NCBI GenBank assembly: GCA_007570785.1
Contig: ML660201.1
Location: forward strand, 43,796,473 to 43,860,472
DNA from: Antilocapra americana
Lineage: Eukaryota; Chordata; Mammalia; Artiodactyla; Antilocapridae
Length of the DNA stretch: 64,000 nucleotides
Reading direction: 5' to 3'
The notes under the pieces are model-generated. The model ran no database searches and was not told the DNA's origin. It worked only from the letters and a program-made list of their open reading frames with translations. Shown piece by piece: positions 50,826-62,577 of the stretch. Both the position numbers and the translations under genes were made by a program. The number at the start of each line of letters is the position of its first letter. Within the stretch, counting starts at the first letter, position 1.

Positions 50826-53130
50826 TACTCCTTAAACATGAACAGCATGCCAGGCACAGTGCTGGCTACTTTGCACACATCATGTGTTAATTCCAGCACA
50901 ACCCAGTAAAGGTGGATGCTGTCATGGTCTTGAGGTGTCAGAGGGGGACCCTGAGGCACTGGGAGTCAAAGCCACTTGCCCAGGTCCATTCATACAGCCG
51001 CTTAGAGCTGCCTAAAACCAGAGATGCAGCCCAGCATCTCTCACACACAAGGTGCCCTTCCCGCCAGAGCCTGTGCTCTGAGCCTCGGCTTACAGCTTGG
51101 AGGAAAGGAGGAGCTGGGGTCATGGGGGCTGCGGGGGACTCCGTGGCCTCAGCACCCCCACTTCCCTCCTTCAGTCTCCATCCTGGGTTGGCCAGCCCTG
51201 GCAGTGGAAAGCCCAATCGGTCTACCTAATCCACTGTCCAGACACTGTTCCCCTCGGGGGCCAGGCTGGGGCGGAGCGAGCCGCAGATGGAGAGCTGGTC
51301 AGTCCCACTTTAAAACCACTTCCTGGGCAGCCCAGAGGAAGTGGGCCTCCGGAAACACCTCAGACGGTTTCTCCCTGGGCCCAGGCCTTGGAAAGTGCAC
51401 AGACTGCCCCGGGAGAAGTCCCCTGCCTGCCTCCCAGTCCCCGGGGCCTAGCAACTCCACATATACCAGGCGTGGACACTGCAGGGAACAGACAAGCTGA
51501 CAGAACCGCCCACCGGCCTGTGAGCACCTTGGGCTCACGACCACAGACAGCCCACTTCCTCCTCTGTGGCAGCAGCCACACACAGCACGGCTGACATGGC
51601 TCCTCCCCCGCACTCATCTCCCCTCCCCCTCAACTCTGAGCAGGCCAGCCTGGGGGCCTGGCCCAGGCGGGATGGTGGCGCTGTCCCCTGGAGTGCCTGT
51701 GGTCATGGTTACACATCAAACCTCACCCTCAGAGCCAGATGCAAGCTGAGCTATGACCCTGACCAAGGACCCCCGCCCCCTCCTGACCCAGAATGGGCAC
51801 GGTGTGGTATGCGTGGGCAGGCGTCTGAGTGCACGGATGACTGGGTGAGCGTCTGTGTGCGTGTTTGAGCGTGCCTGCGAGTGAGTGCATGTGAACACCT
51901 GTGTATGTGTGTGCGCATGTGTGGTGTGTGTACAGGCAGTCGCAGGTTTGTTGGTATGGGGGCAGAGTGCGGCTCAGCTTCTGTATCCCTATGTGTACTT
52001 CTATGCCTATGCCGGTGAGGTAGGTGACGTTTGAGAGCAGAAAGTAGGCTGGCTTCAAGGTTAATTAATTGGACTTTCTAGGGAATGAGGCTCAGTGGTG
52101 GGTGGGAATGCCCCCCTGACCTCACATAGCAGAGTTCCCCAGCCAACCAAAGACACATCACCCGCTTCCCACCAAGTTTGGGGAGAGGCTGAATAAACAG
52201 AAGACCAAGCATAGACCCTGCCCTTGTTCAGCCCTCACTCCCACTTCAGGAGCCAGGGCCCTGATGTCCTGCCCTCCCTTCAAGGGGGACCCCAGCCTCC
52301 ACCGTCTCTTCACCCTCAAGACCTGTAAGTGCCTGAGAGCCAGGAGGGGTGGGACTGAGGGGTTGATCTGGGAGGACTCTTGAGGGAAAGTACATCTTTG
52401 CCACCCCCAGCAGTCCCCAGTGTCCCCCAGAATCCTGTTCACTGGACACCCAAAGGGTAACTTTCACTTCTGTACTGTAATGCAGGTGGAAGGAGGTAAG
52501 TGTGACCTGAAGGAGGGAACTTTGACCTTTATAAGGCGCCTGAGAGAGTACAGCCTTCCCCAGCATTCCACAGAGACTCCCAGTGCACCTTGAATCTGGG
52601 GGCTGCAGATGAGGATTTCGGGTCTCTCCTCTGGCCCCAGAAAGGCCAGGGAAACGGGGGGAACTGGGGATGTGGAAGAGAGTTTGGTTGTGCCAGGAGA
52701 TGGGAGACCTTGGGTCCAACCCCTAGAGGGCCCAAGGCAAACCTCAGTTTCCCTGTGTGATGATGACAGCCTGAGGCAGAGAAAGGGGCCATGGAAAAGC
52801 TCATACATCCACTCTCACTCTGGCTCAAACACCACCTTCTCTCTGACCGACCAGCACAGTGTCACCACTCTTGGCACCCAACCACCGGTGGGCCCCTGAG
52901 CTCCAAGGCCAAAGCCTGCCCTGGGCCAGAAGCCACTTCCAGGCAGGGAGCTTTCAGGAGCAAAGATAACTGCTACCCGCCCTGGGTGCCCAGACCCCAC
53001 ACCCAGACTAAGGACTCTGTGTGAGCCCCCACCCCCAACTCCAAACCGACTTCAGGCCCAGGGCAGAAGGGGAGAAGCCCAAAGGGGAAGGCCAATCTTG
53101 TACACTGTCCATCTGTCCACCCAGGCTTAC

Positions 53131-53243
53131 CTGAGGCTCCCAGATCCCCTTGGCCTCTAGTCCTGGCTGCCGCTGCCACCACTCCCACACAACCACCACC
53201 AGAAGTAGGCCTGTGCCCTCACCTGGGCCAGTTCCTGGCAGAC
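53131..53243 (-). other. PRKCD: Candidate untranslated exon of PRKCD
   Basis: On the minus strand a good acceptor (TTGTTCTTGCAG) ends at 53244. Two possible donors follow: CAG before GTGAGG after only 21 nt (53223), and CTCAG before GTAAGC after 113 nt (53131). It lies between the CpG-island promoter and the first coding exon, where a second noncoding exon would fit. It has no supported reading frame. Prediction only. Confidence 0.4.
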
Positions 53244-54319
53244 CTGCAAGAACAAGAGAAAACAGCTGAGCCGGTAGGCACCACCAAACAAGCTCTCCCC
53301 ATCTGTCAGTCCCAGCATGGCCGACACAGGCCTGGGTCAGCCTTGTCTAGTTCTGAGACCTTGGCCTCTTTGGGCCTGGCTGTCTCTTCTGTGAAGTGGG
53401 GTATTGGGGCCATCTTTTCCAAGGCACCAGCTATGTGTCTACTCTATGCTAGGGGTCAGAAGACTATGTTTTAGCCCTTGGAGCATTTCCAAGTTAGAGA
53501 CACAGCAAAAAAGCTGTCCCCAGTCCTCTTCAAGAGCCTGCCCTCTGGGCTTGAAGGCCTAGGGTACAATCAGGGACCACTGCTTTGTGGCCTGGGGCAA
53601 TTCCTCTGGGCCTCAGTTTGTCTTATCTCTGAAGTGGGGAGATGTCTCAAATGGTTGCACAGTTCCAATGATGTGGTGTGCCGGCTGCTGTACTGAACTC
53701 ACTGGGAGTGCCAAACGAACAACAACACTTTTTCATTCTTTGTTTTGTACCTTCTAAGTCAGGTGATTCTTTCATTACTGTTGTGCCCATTATACAGCTT
53801 TAAAAACAGAGGCCCAGAGAGATCTTAGAGGGAAGGAACAGCAAAGGCAGCAAGGTATCCTAAGTCTCCTGGCTGAAAGGCCTAAACACTTTCTCTGCAG
53901 GCCATGCCAGTTCGCCACAAAAGATTCTCCTTCCCAGAAGTGAGCCCCTCCTCCCACTGAAGACCCCCATCACCACTCTCTCCGGGCTGAGGCATCCTTG
54001 AGTTTATCTTTTTGTCTGCACTTTAAGTTATTTCTAATTTTAAACTCCAATTAGCTGTGCCAGCTAAACGGTGTCAGTGCCCTGCGGTCACAGCTCCGAA
54101 TCACCTCCAGCAGCACCATTGCTGCTGCCGAGACTGGTGGAGGGTATTATGTGGGCCGGCCTCAACAGGGCTGGATGCAGGTAGGGTCTCTGTCAGCCGT
54201 CTTCCCTCCAAGGGGATGGTGGGGGCAAGAGCTACATCACAGGCAGGAAGTTGGGTTGGGGCTATCTGGGCTTTTAGTAGCTCCACCTTCCAGAAGAATG
54301 GGGACCATACAGTTTGGAG

Positions 54320-54550
54320 GGGCTTCCCTGGCGGCTCAGCTGTAAAGAATCAACTTGCTAATGCAGGAGACACAAGTTCGACCCCTGGGTGGGGAAGATC
54401 TCCTGGAGAAGGAAATGGCAACCCACTCCAGTATTCTCGCTTGGGAAATCACATGGACAGAGGAGCCTGGCGGGCTACAGTCCATGGGGTCGCAAGAGTC
54501 AGACATGACTTAGGGACTAAACAACAACAATGATGACGACGACGACAACA
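54320..54550 (+). mobile_element. Bov-tA SINE (forward) with CAA/GAC tail
   Basis: GGCTTCCCTGGCGGCTCAGC, then GGCAACCCACTCCAGTATTC, and a tail of AACAACAATGATGACGACGA. Confidence 0.9.
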
Positions 54551-55215
54551 ACAACATTTGAGGGGAGGTAAGTGTTCACCAAACAAGACTTAGTATCTGT
54601 TGAGCTTTCACTATGGACCAAGGCTAAAGGACCTCTGGTCCTCACAACTTTGCCCACTCTGCCGATAAGGAAACCACCTTAGAAAGGCCTAGTTCCTGGC
54701 TCTTGTTCTTAAAAGGCACAGGGAGTATTTGAGCTTAAACCTTTCTTGGGTCAAGCCCAAGGTCTTGCTCACAACACTGTGACCTGGGGTGTCTGTGAAC
54801 TTAAGAGAGTGGAGGAAGGTGAGAGATGGAGGGTTTTCCCCATCTTCCTAGGAGCCAGCACTGGGCTTGAGTGTGTCACATGCACATCCACAACCTCATG
54901 ACCTCCCACATGTACACACACACGTGCGCGTATACACACAAGGGCTCTTACCTTCCCTCCCAGCACTGCCACCCGAGGGCACAGGCAACATACACCTTGT
55001 TGCATCTCCTTCTGCTACTGACACCCACGCCCAAGCACTCTCGGTTCCCCACAATCACAGTGACTCCCCAAGCACACATCCGCACAATTTCATACAGTCA
55101 CAGTGTGAGTCTCCCACCAGTCATTCGCTTAGCCTCGCCCCCAGCCAAACTCCTGTCACACGCCAGATCCCTCGTATCACCCTACAGCCAGTACAACTGT
55201 CCAAACACCTCCACA

Positions 55216-55238
55216 TCTCTCTCTCTCTCTCTCTCTTT

Positions 55239-55272
<34 letters not shown>
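55216..55272. repeat. Compound CT/CA microsatellite
   Basis: A CT run (55216-55240) passes into a CA run to 55272. Read on the PRKCD strand it is TG/AG. Confidence 0.95.
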
Positions 55273-55273
<1 letters not shown>

Positions 55274-55427
55274 GCACAACTGCCCTCTATTGGCCTGTCT
55301 ACCACACCCCAGCTCAGTCCACAGCAGGAACGAGGAAACCCAAGGGACCAGTCACCTCCCTCAGTGACCAGGTCAGCCTGGTCACAGCGGCTCAGTGCAA
55401 AGAAGAAGAAAATGTAAGTGCGTGTGT

Positions 55428-55430
<3 letters not shown>

Positions 55431-55472
<42 letters not shown>
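55431..55472. repeat. CA dinucleotide microsatellite
   Basis: Uninterrupted CA for about 21 units, 160 bp from the first array and about 1.3 kb inside the PRKCD gene from its promoter. Confidence 0.95.
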
Positions 55473-55473
<1 letters not shown>

Positions 55474-56752
55474 GCCTAGGGGGCTGACACTAGCACTGAA
55501 GGCTCTATGTACTCATGGTCAGTGGGTCACCACAACATACCCAGTGTGCAACACACGACCCTCCAGGCATATGGGCACACATCCCGACACATAGAGGGGA
55601 GTCTGGTGACAAAAAAATAGTCCATACATAGCTGCAAAGAGCACAAAGAGCTTCAGGACACCCAAACAGACACACACACATACACACAGGCAAGTCACAG
55701 ATGTTTAAAAGGACACACAGGGTTAAGTCCCAGACCTGGGGACAAAGAACACACAAGGAAACACAGATAAATAACATACCTACGTGACAGGTACAGGCAA
55801 CTGAGCACAAGAAGATAAGGTCCAGGTGCATAGCGTAGGGGCCAGAAGAGAAAGGAATGTCCCTCTACTCACTCCAAATCCTTCTCACCGGGCTCAAGTG
55901 GGGGGCTCAGTGAGCTCTCCCCTCCCTGACAAGGACAAACAGGGGAGTTGGGGAAGTGGGGCAATCCTACCTCCTGACTCTTCACCTCTGCTCTTCTCCA
56001 CCTCCTCCCCTCTCCTGGCTGGGCCCCTACAGGGGAAGCTTCATGAATGGGAAGGGACCACCGGAGGAGGGGGCGCAGGGGTAGAACGGAAGGGGGGCGC
56101 ATGGTGGAGACTGGAGCCACGCCCAGCCCGGAGACAGATGGGGAGAGACACAGGGATTGAAAGAAGAGAGCGAGCGAAGAGGAGGCGCCGCGGCGGCTGG
56201 GCCGGGCAGGGTCCCAGGGGCGGGAGGCGAGGCCCAGTGGATAGCCTGGTCTCAGCCCCGCGGTAGAAAAGGAAAGGCGGCAGACAGGCAGGGGGTGGCG
56301 AGCGTGGGCCGGGGAAGCAGCTCCCAGAGGACAGGATCTAGGGGGTGGCGGGAGGCACGGTTGGATGGGGTGATGGGGAGCCAGGAGGGCGAAGCGCAGA
56401 CCGATGGGCACCAGGGAGAGGCGGGCGAGGAACACTGAGGGAGTGGGGACGGATGGACGGACAGAGAGCTCGAGAAATTTGGAACGGAAGAGCGGACCCT
56501 CAGGAGTTCTGGGGACACTTACGGGCAGAGAGGGGCCCGAGAGCAGACGGATGAGAGTCCCTCGGCCTCCCCCGGTGGACAAAGGGCCAGACAGACGGTT
56601 ACGGAGGCACCGGCGGGTCTCGGAGCGCGGCGGGGACTTTCGCCGGCCGCCGCTCAGTTTCTTAGTTTCGGAAAAGAGAACCGGAGCGGGGAGGGGAAGG
56701 GAGGGGCGGCGCGCCCTCGGGGCAGCCCGATCCTACGGCGGCCCGCACTCAC

Positions 56753-56960
56753 CTCGGGGCGCAGGGCCAGGCGCCAGGGGTCGCGGTGGCTGGGGTCCGG
56801 CTCTCGGCGCCGCTCCCGGGAGCGCTCGCGGAGAGGGGTCGGTGAGCGCCAGACCCGGACGGGCCCGGCGGCCGGTGAGTTACCACCCCGGCCTCGGCGC
56901 TGCGGGCGAAGGCCGGGGGTCGCTCGAGAGATCCCAGGTCCGCCGCCTCCCGCTCCCGCG
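56753..56960 (-). other. PRKCD: Probable first noncoding exon of PRKCD
   Basis: Within the CpG island, the minus strand shows a near-perfect donor, CCGAG before GTGAGTGCGG, at 56752. The exon would extend up to the GC-box cluster. The transcription start is not visible (no TATA box on this strand), so the upper limit is a guess. Confidence 0.55.
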
Positions 56961-57042
56961 CAGCGGCACACGGAAGTGCAAGGGGGCGGGGCGGCGCGAC
57001 CTCACCCAGGTGCCGGCCCCAGTCTCGGCCCGCCCCCGCCCT

Positions 57043-57070
57043 GGGCCCGCCCCCACGTGGGCCCGCCCCC
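57043..57070. promoter_or_regulatory. Palindromic E-box between two identical GC-box repeats
   Basis: GGGCCCGCCCCC occurs at 57043-57054 and again at 57059-57070. The four bases between complete CCCACGTGGG, which contains an E-box CACGTG at 57054-57059. GC boxes bind Sp/KLF factors, and CACGTG binds USF, MYC and related bHLH factors. Confidence 0.6.
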
Positions 57071-58479
57071 AGGCCCCGCCTCCGCCGGCCACCCCCGGGG
57101 GTCCAGCAGCTCGGCTTCTCCAGGCCGGCCACTCGGTGTCTGGGCCTCTCAGCCGGCCCGAGCACTCCTCGCCCCACTTAGGGCACAAACGGACCCTCAG
57201 AAGGGGCCTCATTTTACTGAGGGCGCGGAGGCCCGGGGGGCGCTTTCCCCACCCTACGCCCCGCACACGGAGCCGGGGAGGCGACGGCGGGGGTTCCCCA
57301 GTTACCAGCGCCGGCGCCCAGGACTCCCTGCCCGCCAGCTGGCCCGCCTCGCCGGGCCTTCGCTCTTTCTCTTCCTGTTGGCTGGAGTGCGGACGGACGC
57401 GGCCGGGCTCGGTGCCCGCCTCCAGGCCGGCTAGTCCCGGCTCTGTGCCCGGAGACAAATGGGAAGACTCCAGGGCGGGAGGCTCTAGTCGGTCCACCCG
57501 GGCTGGTCAAGCGATTCTGAGAGCAGTTCCTACCCTGATCCATGAGTATTCCTCCCCCTGCCCCTGCTTTTCAGAGTTCCCCATCGCCTCTGGGAGGCTC
57601 CTGAGCTTCCTTTCTAGAGTTAGAACTTGATTGTCTGGCATAACTCCTTCATTCATTCACTGAGTATCCTCTGGGCCTCAAGTCTGGAGAGAGAGAGTCC
57701 AGGGAATCCATTCCTTTGCCCCCAAATATCAGAAAAACAGACTAATGATTCCATACTCCAAAGAAATGTCACTTTCCAGAGGAAAAGAAGAGAGTTCCAG
57801 CTCCAGACCTACCTCCTGGGGGACCACCTAGAGGTCACACAGACAGTCTGGACAGCTCTTTCCAGCTGAGACCTAAGGGATGAAAATGGGAGACAATCCC
57901 TGAGGAGGCCTGAGCTGATCAAGGGGCCCATGGCCAACACAGGCCATGGCCAGGACATTAGTCTTCTCAAGGAGCGGGGGCTGGTAGCTATTAGAATGGA
58001 ATGGGCTTGTGGGGGAAATGGATGGGACATAGGGGCTGAGGAGAAGAGAAGGGCTGGATAGGGCCAGAAGGGCTGCCATGTTGCTTAGGTGGGAGGATCC
58101 TAGGTTGGGGAAGATGGGTGGGAAGAAGGGGCCAGACATTCAGGGTTAGAGGGCTGTGGGGATTGGGGGGAGGGATTGTCCAATGACACCTCCAGGGATG
58201 CAGAGCCCTGGCCAAGATGTGAATCTGAAACTCTGTGTGTGTGTTTGTCAGGGGTGTGTCTGAGCTGGAAAGAAGAAGACTATTGATACAATGATTTTTC
58301 TCACACACAGGTGGGTGGGAATGGGTGCCACCATACATTCCAGAAAGAAGACCTAGTTTGAAAACTGCTTAATGTCTAAGTTCCCAGGTCTGATGCCTGT
58401 CCCTTACCCCACTGGGGCAGGCTCTGTCCACCAAGATGGACCCTTTAGGTCACACTGGACCATCATTTAGGAAAGAAAT

Positions 58480-58640
58480 CTATGCCATACTGCTTACAAC
58501 CAATCTTTTGTACACACTGTTCCCTGGGCCTGAATGTCATTTCCCACCCACTCCCAAATCTCTACCTGTCTTGGTTGTGTCCATTCAAATGCCACTCCTC
58601 CCTGATGTCCAGCTCTGAATCCATGGCACTTCCGTGAGCT
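58480..58640 (+). repeat. L2 LINE fragment
   Basis: TTTTGTACACACTGTTCCCT, then GTGTCCATTCAAATGCCACT, an L2-type pattern. Confidence 0.6.
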
Positions 58641-58979
58641 AAAGACTCTATTCATTAGGGTGTTTAGTGTCCTAGTCCCCACCCCCACCCCATGGCTTAC
58701 TTGGGCTTGAACTGAAGAAAGGGTGAGCAAGATGAGCTTCAGGTGACTTTTGCTCATCTGGAATCAAGTTTCCTCTCTGGCTCCTCCCTCCAGGTCCACA
58801 GTGGCCAGCTGAGCCTCTCCCTCAATGTCAACAATAGGCCCAGCTGGTGCCAGGGACCACTGGAAGGAGGGGCAACGAGGGCTGCCACTTGGAGATTTCT
58901 AGGTCTAGCCACCAGACCTTTGCTCCCACACCCTGAGGTTCACCTTGGAAAATGGAAAAGAAGAATAATGGCCATCACT

Positions 58980-59200
58980 GATGGAGCTGCCCCAGTGATA
59001 GATCCTGTGCTGGGTACTGGATCTGGGCAACCTGATCAGACCTCAAGACCCTTCACAGTGAAGGCCACTATTAGTGCTACTTTTGGTGGTGAGTAAACTG
59101 AGTCTCAAATCCACTTGCCCAAGGAGACACAGCTAGTAAATGGCAGAAGTGAGATTCAAACCAAGGTCCACCAGGCTCCAAAGTCCATGTTTTACATCAA
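58980..59200 (-). repeat. MIR SINE
   Basis: GAGTAAACTGAGTCTCAAAT, then GGAGACACAGCTAGTAAATG and GAGATTCAAACCAAGG. Confidence 0.7.
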
Positions 59201-59629
59201 GAGTTCTCAGTCTCAGCACTGCTAACCTTTAGGTCAGATCATTCTTTGTTGTGGAGACTGTTCTGTACACTGGAGGATGTTTAGCAGCATCCCTGGCCTC
59301 TACCCACTAAAAATGTCTCCAAAAAAGGGAATCCTCCTACACCGTTGGTAGAAATGTAAATTGGTGCAGCCACTATGGAAAACAGTATGGAGGTGCCTCA
59401 AAAAAAAAAAAGAAAGAAAGAAAAGAAACTAAACTAAAAATAAAAATAAAGCTGCTATATGACCAAGCAATCCCACTCCTGGGCATATACCCAGATAAAA
59501 CTATAATATGAAAAGACACACACACCCCTATGTTCAGAGCAGTACTATTCACAACAGCCAAGACAAGGAAACAACTTAAATGTCTGTCAACAGATGAATG
59601 GACAAAGAAGATGTGGTACTTATGGAATA

Positions 59630-59843
59630 TTATTGCTGTTTAGTTGCTAAGTCATGTCCAACTCTTTTGTGACCCCAAGGACTGTAGCCAGCCCAGCTCT
59701 TCTGTCTATGGGATTTCCCAGGCAAGAATACTGGAGTGGGTTACCATTTCCTTCTCCAGGTAAATTTCCTGACCCAAGGATTGAACCCATGTGTCTTGCA
59801 CTGGCAGGCAGCTTCTTTACCACTGAGCCACTAGGGAAACCCA
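59630..59843 (-). mobile_element. Bov-tA SINE inserted in L1
   Basis: Reverse copy with GCAAGAATACTGGAGTGGGT. TGGAATA flanks it at 59623-59629 and 59848-59854, and the L1 text resumes after it. Confidence 0.85.
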
Positions 59844-60139
59844 CATTTGGAATACTACTCAGCCATAGAAAAAAATGAAATAATACCACTGTAGCAACAT
59901 GGAGATGGACCCAGAGATTATCATACTATGTGAAGTAAGTCAGAAAGAGAAAAACAAATACCATATGATACCACTTACACAAGGAAATCTAAAATACGGC
60001 AAAAATGAACCTATCTACAAAAGAGAAACAGACTCACAGACATAGAGAACAGATTTGTGGTTGCTGAGGGGGAAGGGTGGTGGGAGAAGGATGGGTTGGG
60101 AGTTTGGGATTAACAGATGCAAAGTATTATATACAGGAT

Positions 60140-60239
60140 NNNNNNNNNNNNNNNNNNNNNNNNNNNNNNNNNNNNNNNNNNNNNNNNNNNNNNNNNNNNN
60201 NNNNNNNNNNNNNNNNNNNNNNNNNNNNNNNNNNNNNNN
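60140..60239. other. Assembly gap (100 N)
   Basis: Exactly 100 unknown bases, usually a placeholder for unknown size. The right edge is a TA dinucleotide run and the left edge is L1 3' UTR. Confidence 0.98.
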
Positions 60240-60270
<31 letters not shown>

Positions 60271-60824
60271 ATCACTTTGCTGTACAGCAGAAACTAAAAC
60301 AACATTGTAAATCAACTATCCTTCAATAAAATAACATTTTTAAAAAATGTCTCCAGACACAATCAAATGACCCCTGGGGAGAAAAACCACCCTTTGCTGA
60401 GAACCACTACTTTAGAGCAAGGTTAGTGTTGCAGGAACAAGGATTTAGAAAGTAGGCATCAGGAAGCACTTTCTTTGCCCTCAGGATTATGCAGACTTGG
60501 GAATTCAGGGGCTGCAAGCATACACTGGCCTCAGCCAACCTTTCTCCCCTGGAGATTCCGAGGGAAGGCAAGATGTTCTCAGAGAAGGCCGAGGGGCTGA
60601 GGTTGTGCAGGTCACACTGTGGTCAAGACAGAGACAGGATGCAGGTGGGTTCCTGTCTAGAGACAGGCCCTGGGATCTAGGACCCAGGGAATCCAGGCCA
60701 AGCTGGTCTGGAGTGGCCCTCTGGTGCCACACTGGATGGGCAAGGGCATGGTCCAGATGAGCTTGCTTCTATGCCCCCATAACCTGACTGGTACTGACCT
60801 TAGTAGGGCCTGCTGAGGCTTGGG

Positions 60825-60965
60825 AACAAGCCTGGGCTGTGTCACATGCTAACTGTATGACTCTGAGCAGGTGACCACACCTCTCTGATCCTGAGTTCTC
60901 ACCTGTGAAATGGGCTGATGACAAACCACCACTTTGGGGCTAAGTGTTGTGTGAGATGATGTGCA
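60825..60965 (+). repeat. MIR SINE
   Basis: TGACTCTGAGCAGGTGACCA followed by CACCTGTGAAATGGGCTGAT, a forward MIR. Confidence 0.7.
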
Positions 60966-61877
60966 TGGCGCCTTAGCCACGGTGGACACCTGGTGAGGCT
61001 CAGCTCACCTTGGTCACGGCACAGGTAAGGTCACTTCACCGAGTCACAGGCTGTCAGCCTTGGAAGAGTCCTTGATAACCTCTCATGACATGGGGCATAA
61101 ATCCCCAAGCACGGCTGGGTCCACAGCAGCTACCCAGAAGTGGTACTTTCCCTTCTTCTCTCTCTAGGTTTGCAGCCAAGGAAATAGGCCCATCAGAGGC
61201 AGCACTGAGCAACCAACCACCAGACTCCCACGACCAGCATCCACCCTGTCCCCCTGAAGGCTCCCAGAGAGCTAGTCCAGAGGAGGGGCAGCCTGACCCC
61301 TGCAACCACTACCCCACAGAGGCCACTAACCCTGGAGGCCCCCAGAGCCCTCTACAGGAAGTCCAGGACTCAGCCAAGCAACCTGGAAAGGACCTGGACA
61401 TCCCTTGGTCTCTGGGGGCGGACTGCCCACCTGAGGCAGCAGGAAGGGGTCCCTCACTTGAGTTAATCAAGAGTTAGTCCTTGATCTAGCCTCTCTGCCT
61501 CTGCTCCCTCTCTGTTTCTGCTTCTCTGTATCACCATCCCTCTCCCTGAGGCTTTAGCTGCCAGCACCAACCCCATCACACTCAGAGCACTGGGCTGGCC
61601 AATTGAGAGTGAGACTCATGTTTCAGGGGTAAGAAGGCCAGGCTAGCAGAGATGGTGCTCCTGGGCAACTCCTAGGGATGGCAGAGCCTGGATGGATCCT
61701 GCTGGGTCTAGTGCAAGTGAGAAGGATACCTGGAACATAGTCCAACCTGTAGCAATGCCTCAGGTCACCAAGATGACCATGGGCCCGGATTTCTGCCTCA
61801 GACACTGGGTAGTAAGGGCAGTGTCCCTGGGGGTAGTACCAAATGCCAGATCAGGGGCCTGGAGGGGCCAAGTTTAC

Positions 61878-61922
61878 ACCCTGGCTCCACCCTGGCCCCA
61901 CCCTGGCCCCACCCTGGCCCTG
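61878..61922. repeat. 11-bp GC-rich minisatellite
   Basis: CACCCTGGCCC repeats about four times with one T variant. Confidence 0.9.
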
Positions 61923-62577
61923 TCTTAACTATGCCTCAGCTTTCTCAACTGTGGAATGGGCAAGATAACAGTAATGCTGGCCTGGTGGGTGGCTGAGAAG
62001 ATGGACATGATCAAGCTTGTAGGGTACTCTGGGAGCAGAGCTCAATCCATACTGGTGTTAACTGAGAAAGAATTGGTGAGGCCAGCTAAGGGTATACAAG
62101 TTCTGTCCTCAGTACATCTGTGTTTGGGTGGAACTTGAGAAATACTTGGAGTGGACAACTGGAAGGTGCTTTCTGGGAGTTCAGGGCACAGGGCTTTCCT
62201 GGGGTTCTTGCAGGGCAAGCAGCCCCTGGACTACCCAGGTCCTGCTCTGACCACCGCACAGTCCCTGCTCTTCTGGGACTGCTCTTCCGCCTCCTCTACC
62301 CCTCTGCCCACCAAAGGGGCGTGGGTGGGTGTTGATGTTGTCAGAGGCAGTCACAGAGTAACAGATATTCCCTGGCAAGGAGACCCAGAGGGACTCCCAC
62401 CTTTCCAGCACCACCCCTACCTCTCCTATCACCCGCACACAGCAGTGCCCCTGGCCACTAAGATCTGCCAGGTCTCACTCTAGGCTCTAACACTTGAGGA
62501 GTCGGGAGTGGTAGGGGCCTCCGTCACCCACAGGGCGTGGAGGGCCGCGGGCTTCATCTGCTCCCTGGCTTGCTCAC

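Larger units (their letters stand above)
39764..56752 (-). other. PRKCD: Large 5' intron region of PRKCD
   Basis: 17 kb between the probable first exon and the first coding exon. It holds Bov-tA copies, a ruminant L1 3' end, MIR and L2 pieces, and CA microsatellites. I see one candidate untranslated exon (53131-53243) and no coding exon of another gene. Confidence 0.6.
56150..57480. promoter_or_regulatory. CpG island, main PRKCD promoter
   Basis: About 1.3 kb of very CpG-dense sequence, unlike the neighbourhood. It contains stacked GC boxes at 57029-57082 and the donor of the probable PRKCD exon 1 at 56752. TATA-less CpG promoters are usual for this kind of gene. Long open frames here on both strands follow from high GC and are not taken as genes. 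Confidence 0.8.
59316..60350 (+). mobile_element. L1 3' end carrying a Bov-tA insertion and an assembly gap
   Basis: L1 sequence (AAACAGTATGGAGGTGCCTC; CAATCCCACTCCTGGGCATA; CTCAGCCATAGAAAAAAATG) interrupted by a reverse Bov-tA at about 59630-59843 and by 100 N at 60140-60239. It closes with TCAATAAAATAACATTTTTA. Confidence 0.85.
57500..62500. other. Upstream region of PRKCD between the two CpG islands
   Basis: Contains L2 (58480-58640), MIR (58980-59200 and 60825-60965), a gapped L1 with nested Bov-tA, and a GC-rich minisatellite. One possible terminal exon on the + strand is discussed in findings. No known gene was recognised. Confidence 0.6.

Noticed and set aside
54871..55479. 202-codon frame with His-Thr repeats
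   Set aside because: Produced by translation of CA microsatellites in an intron.
56386..56438. MGSQEG start resembling the first residues of RFT1
   Set aside because: Only four to five residues agree and the rest is unrelated. The true RFT1 start was not found in the window.
56404..57630. 408-codon open frame on + strand in the CpG island
   Set aside because: High GC removes stop codons. The product is Arg/Pro/Gly-rich without a domain, and the region is promoter and first-exon sequence of PRKCD on the other strand.
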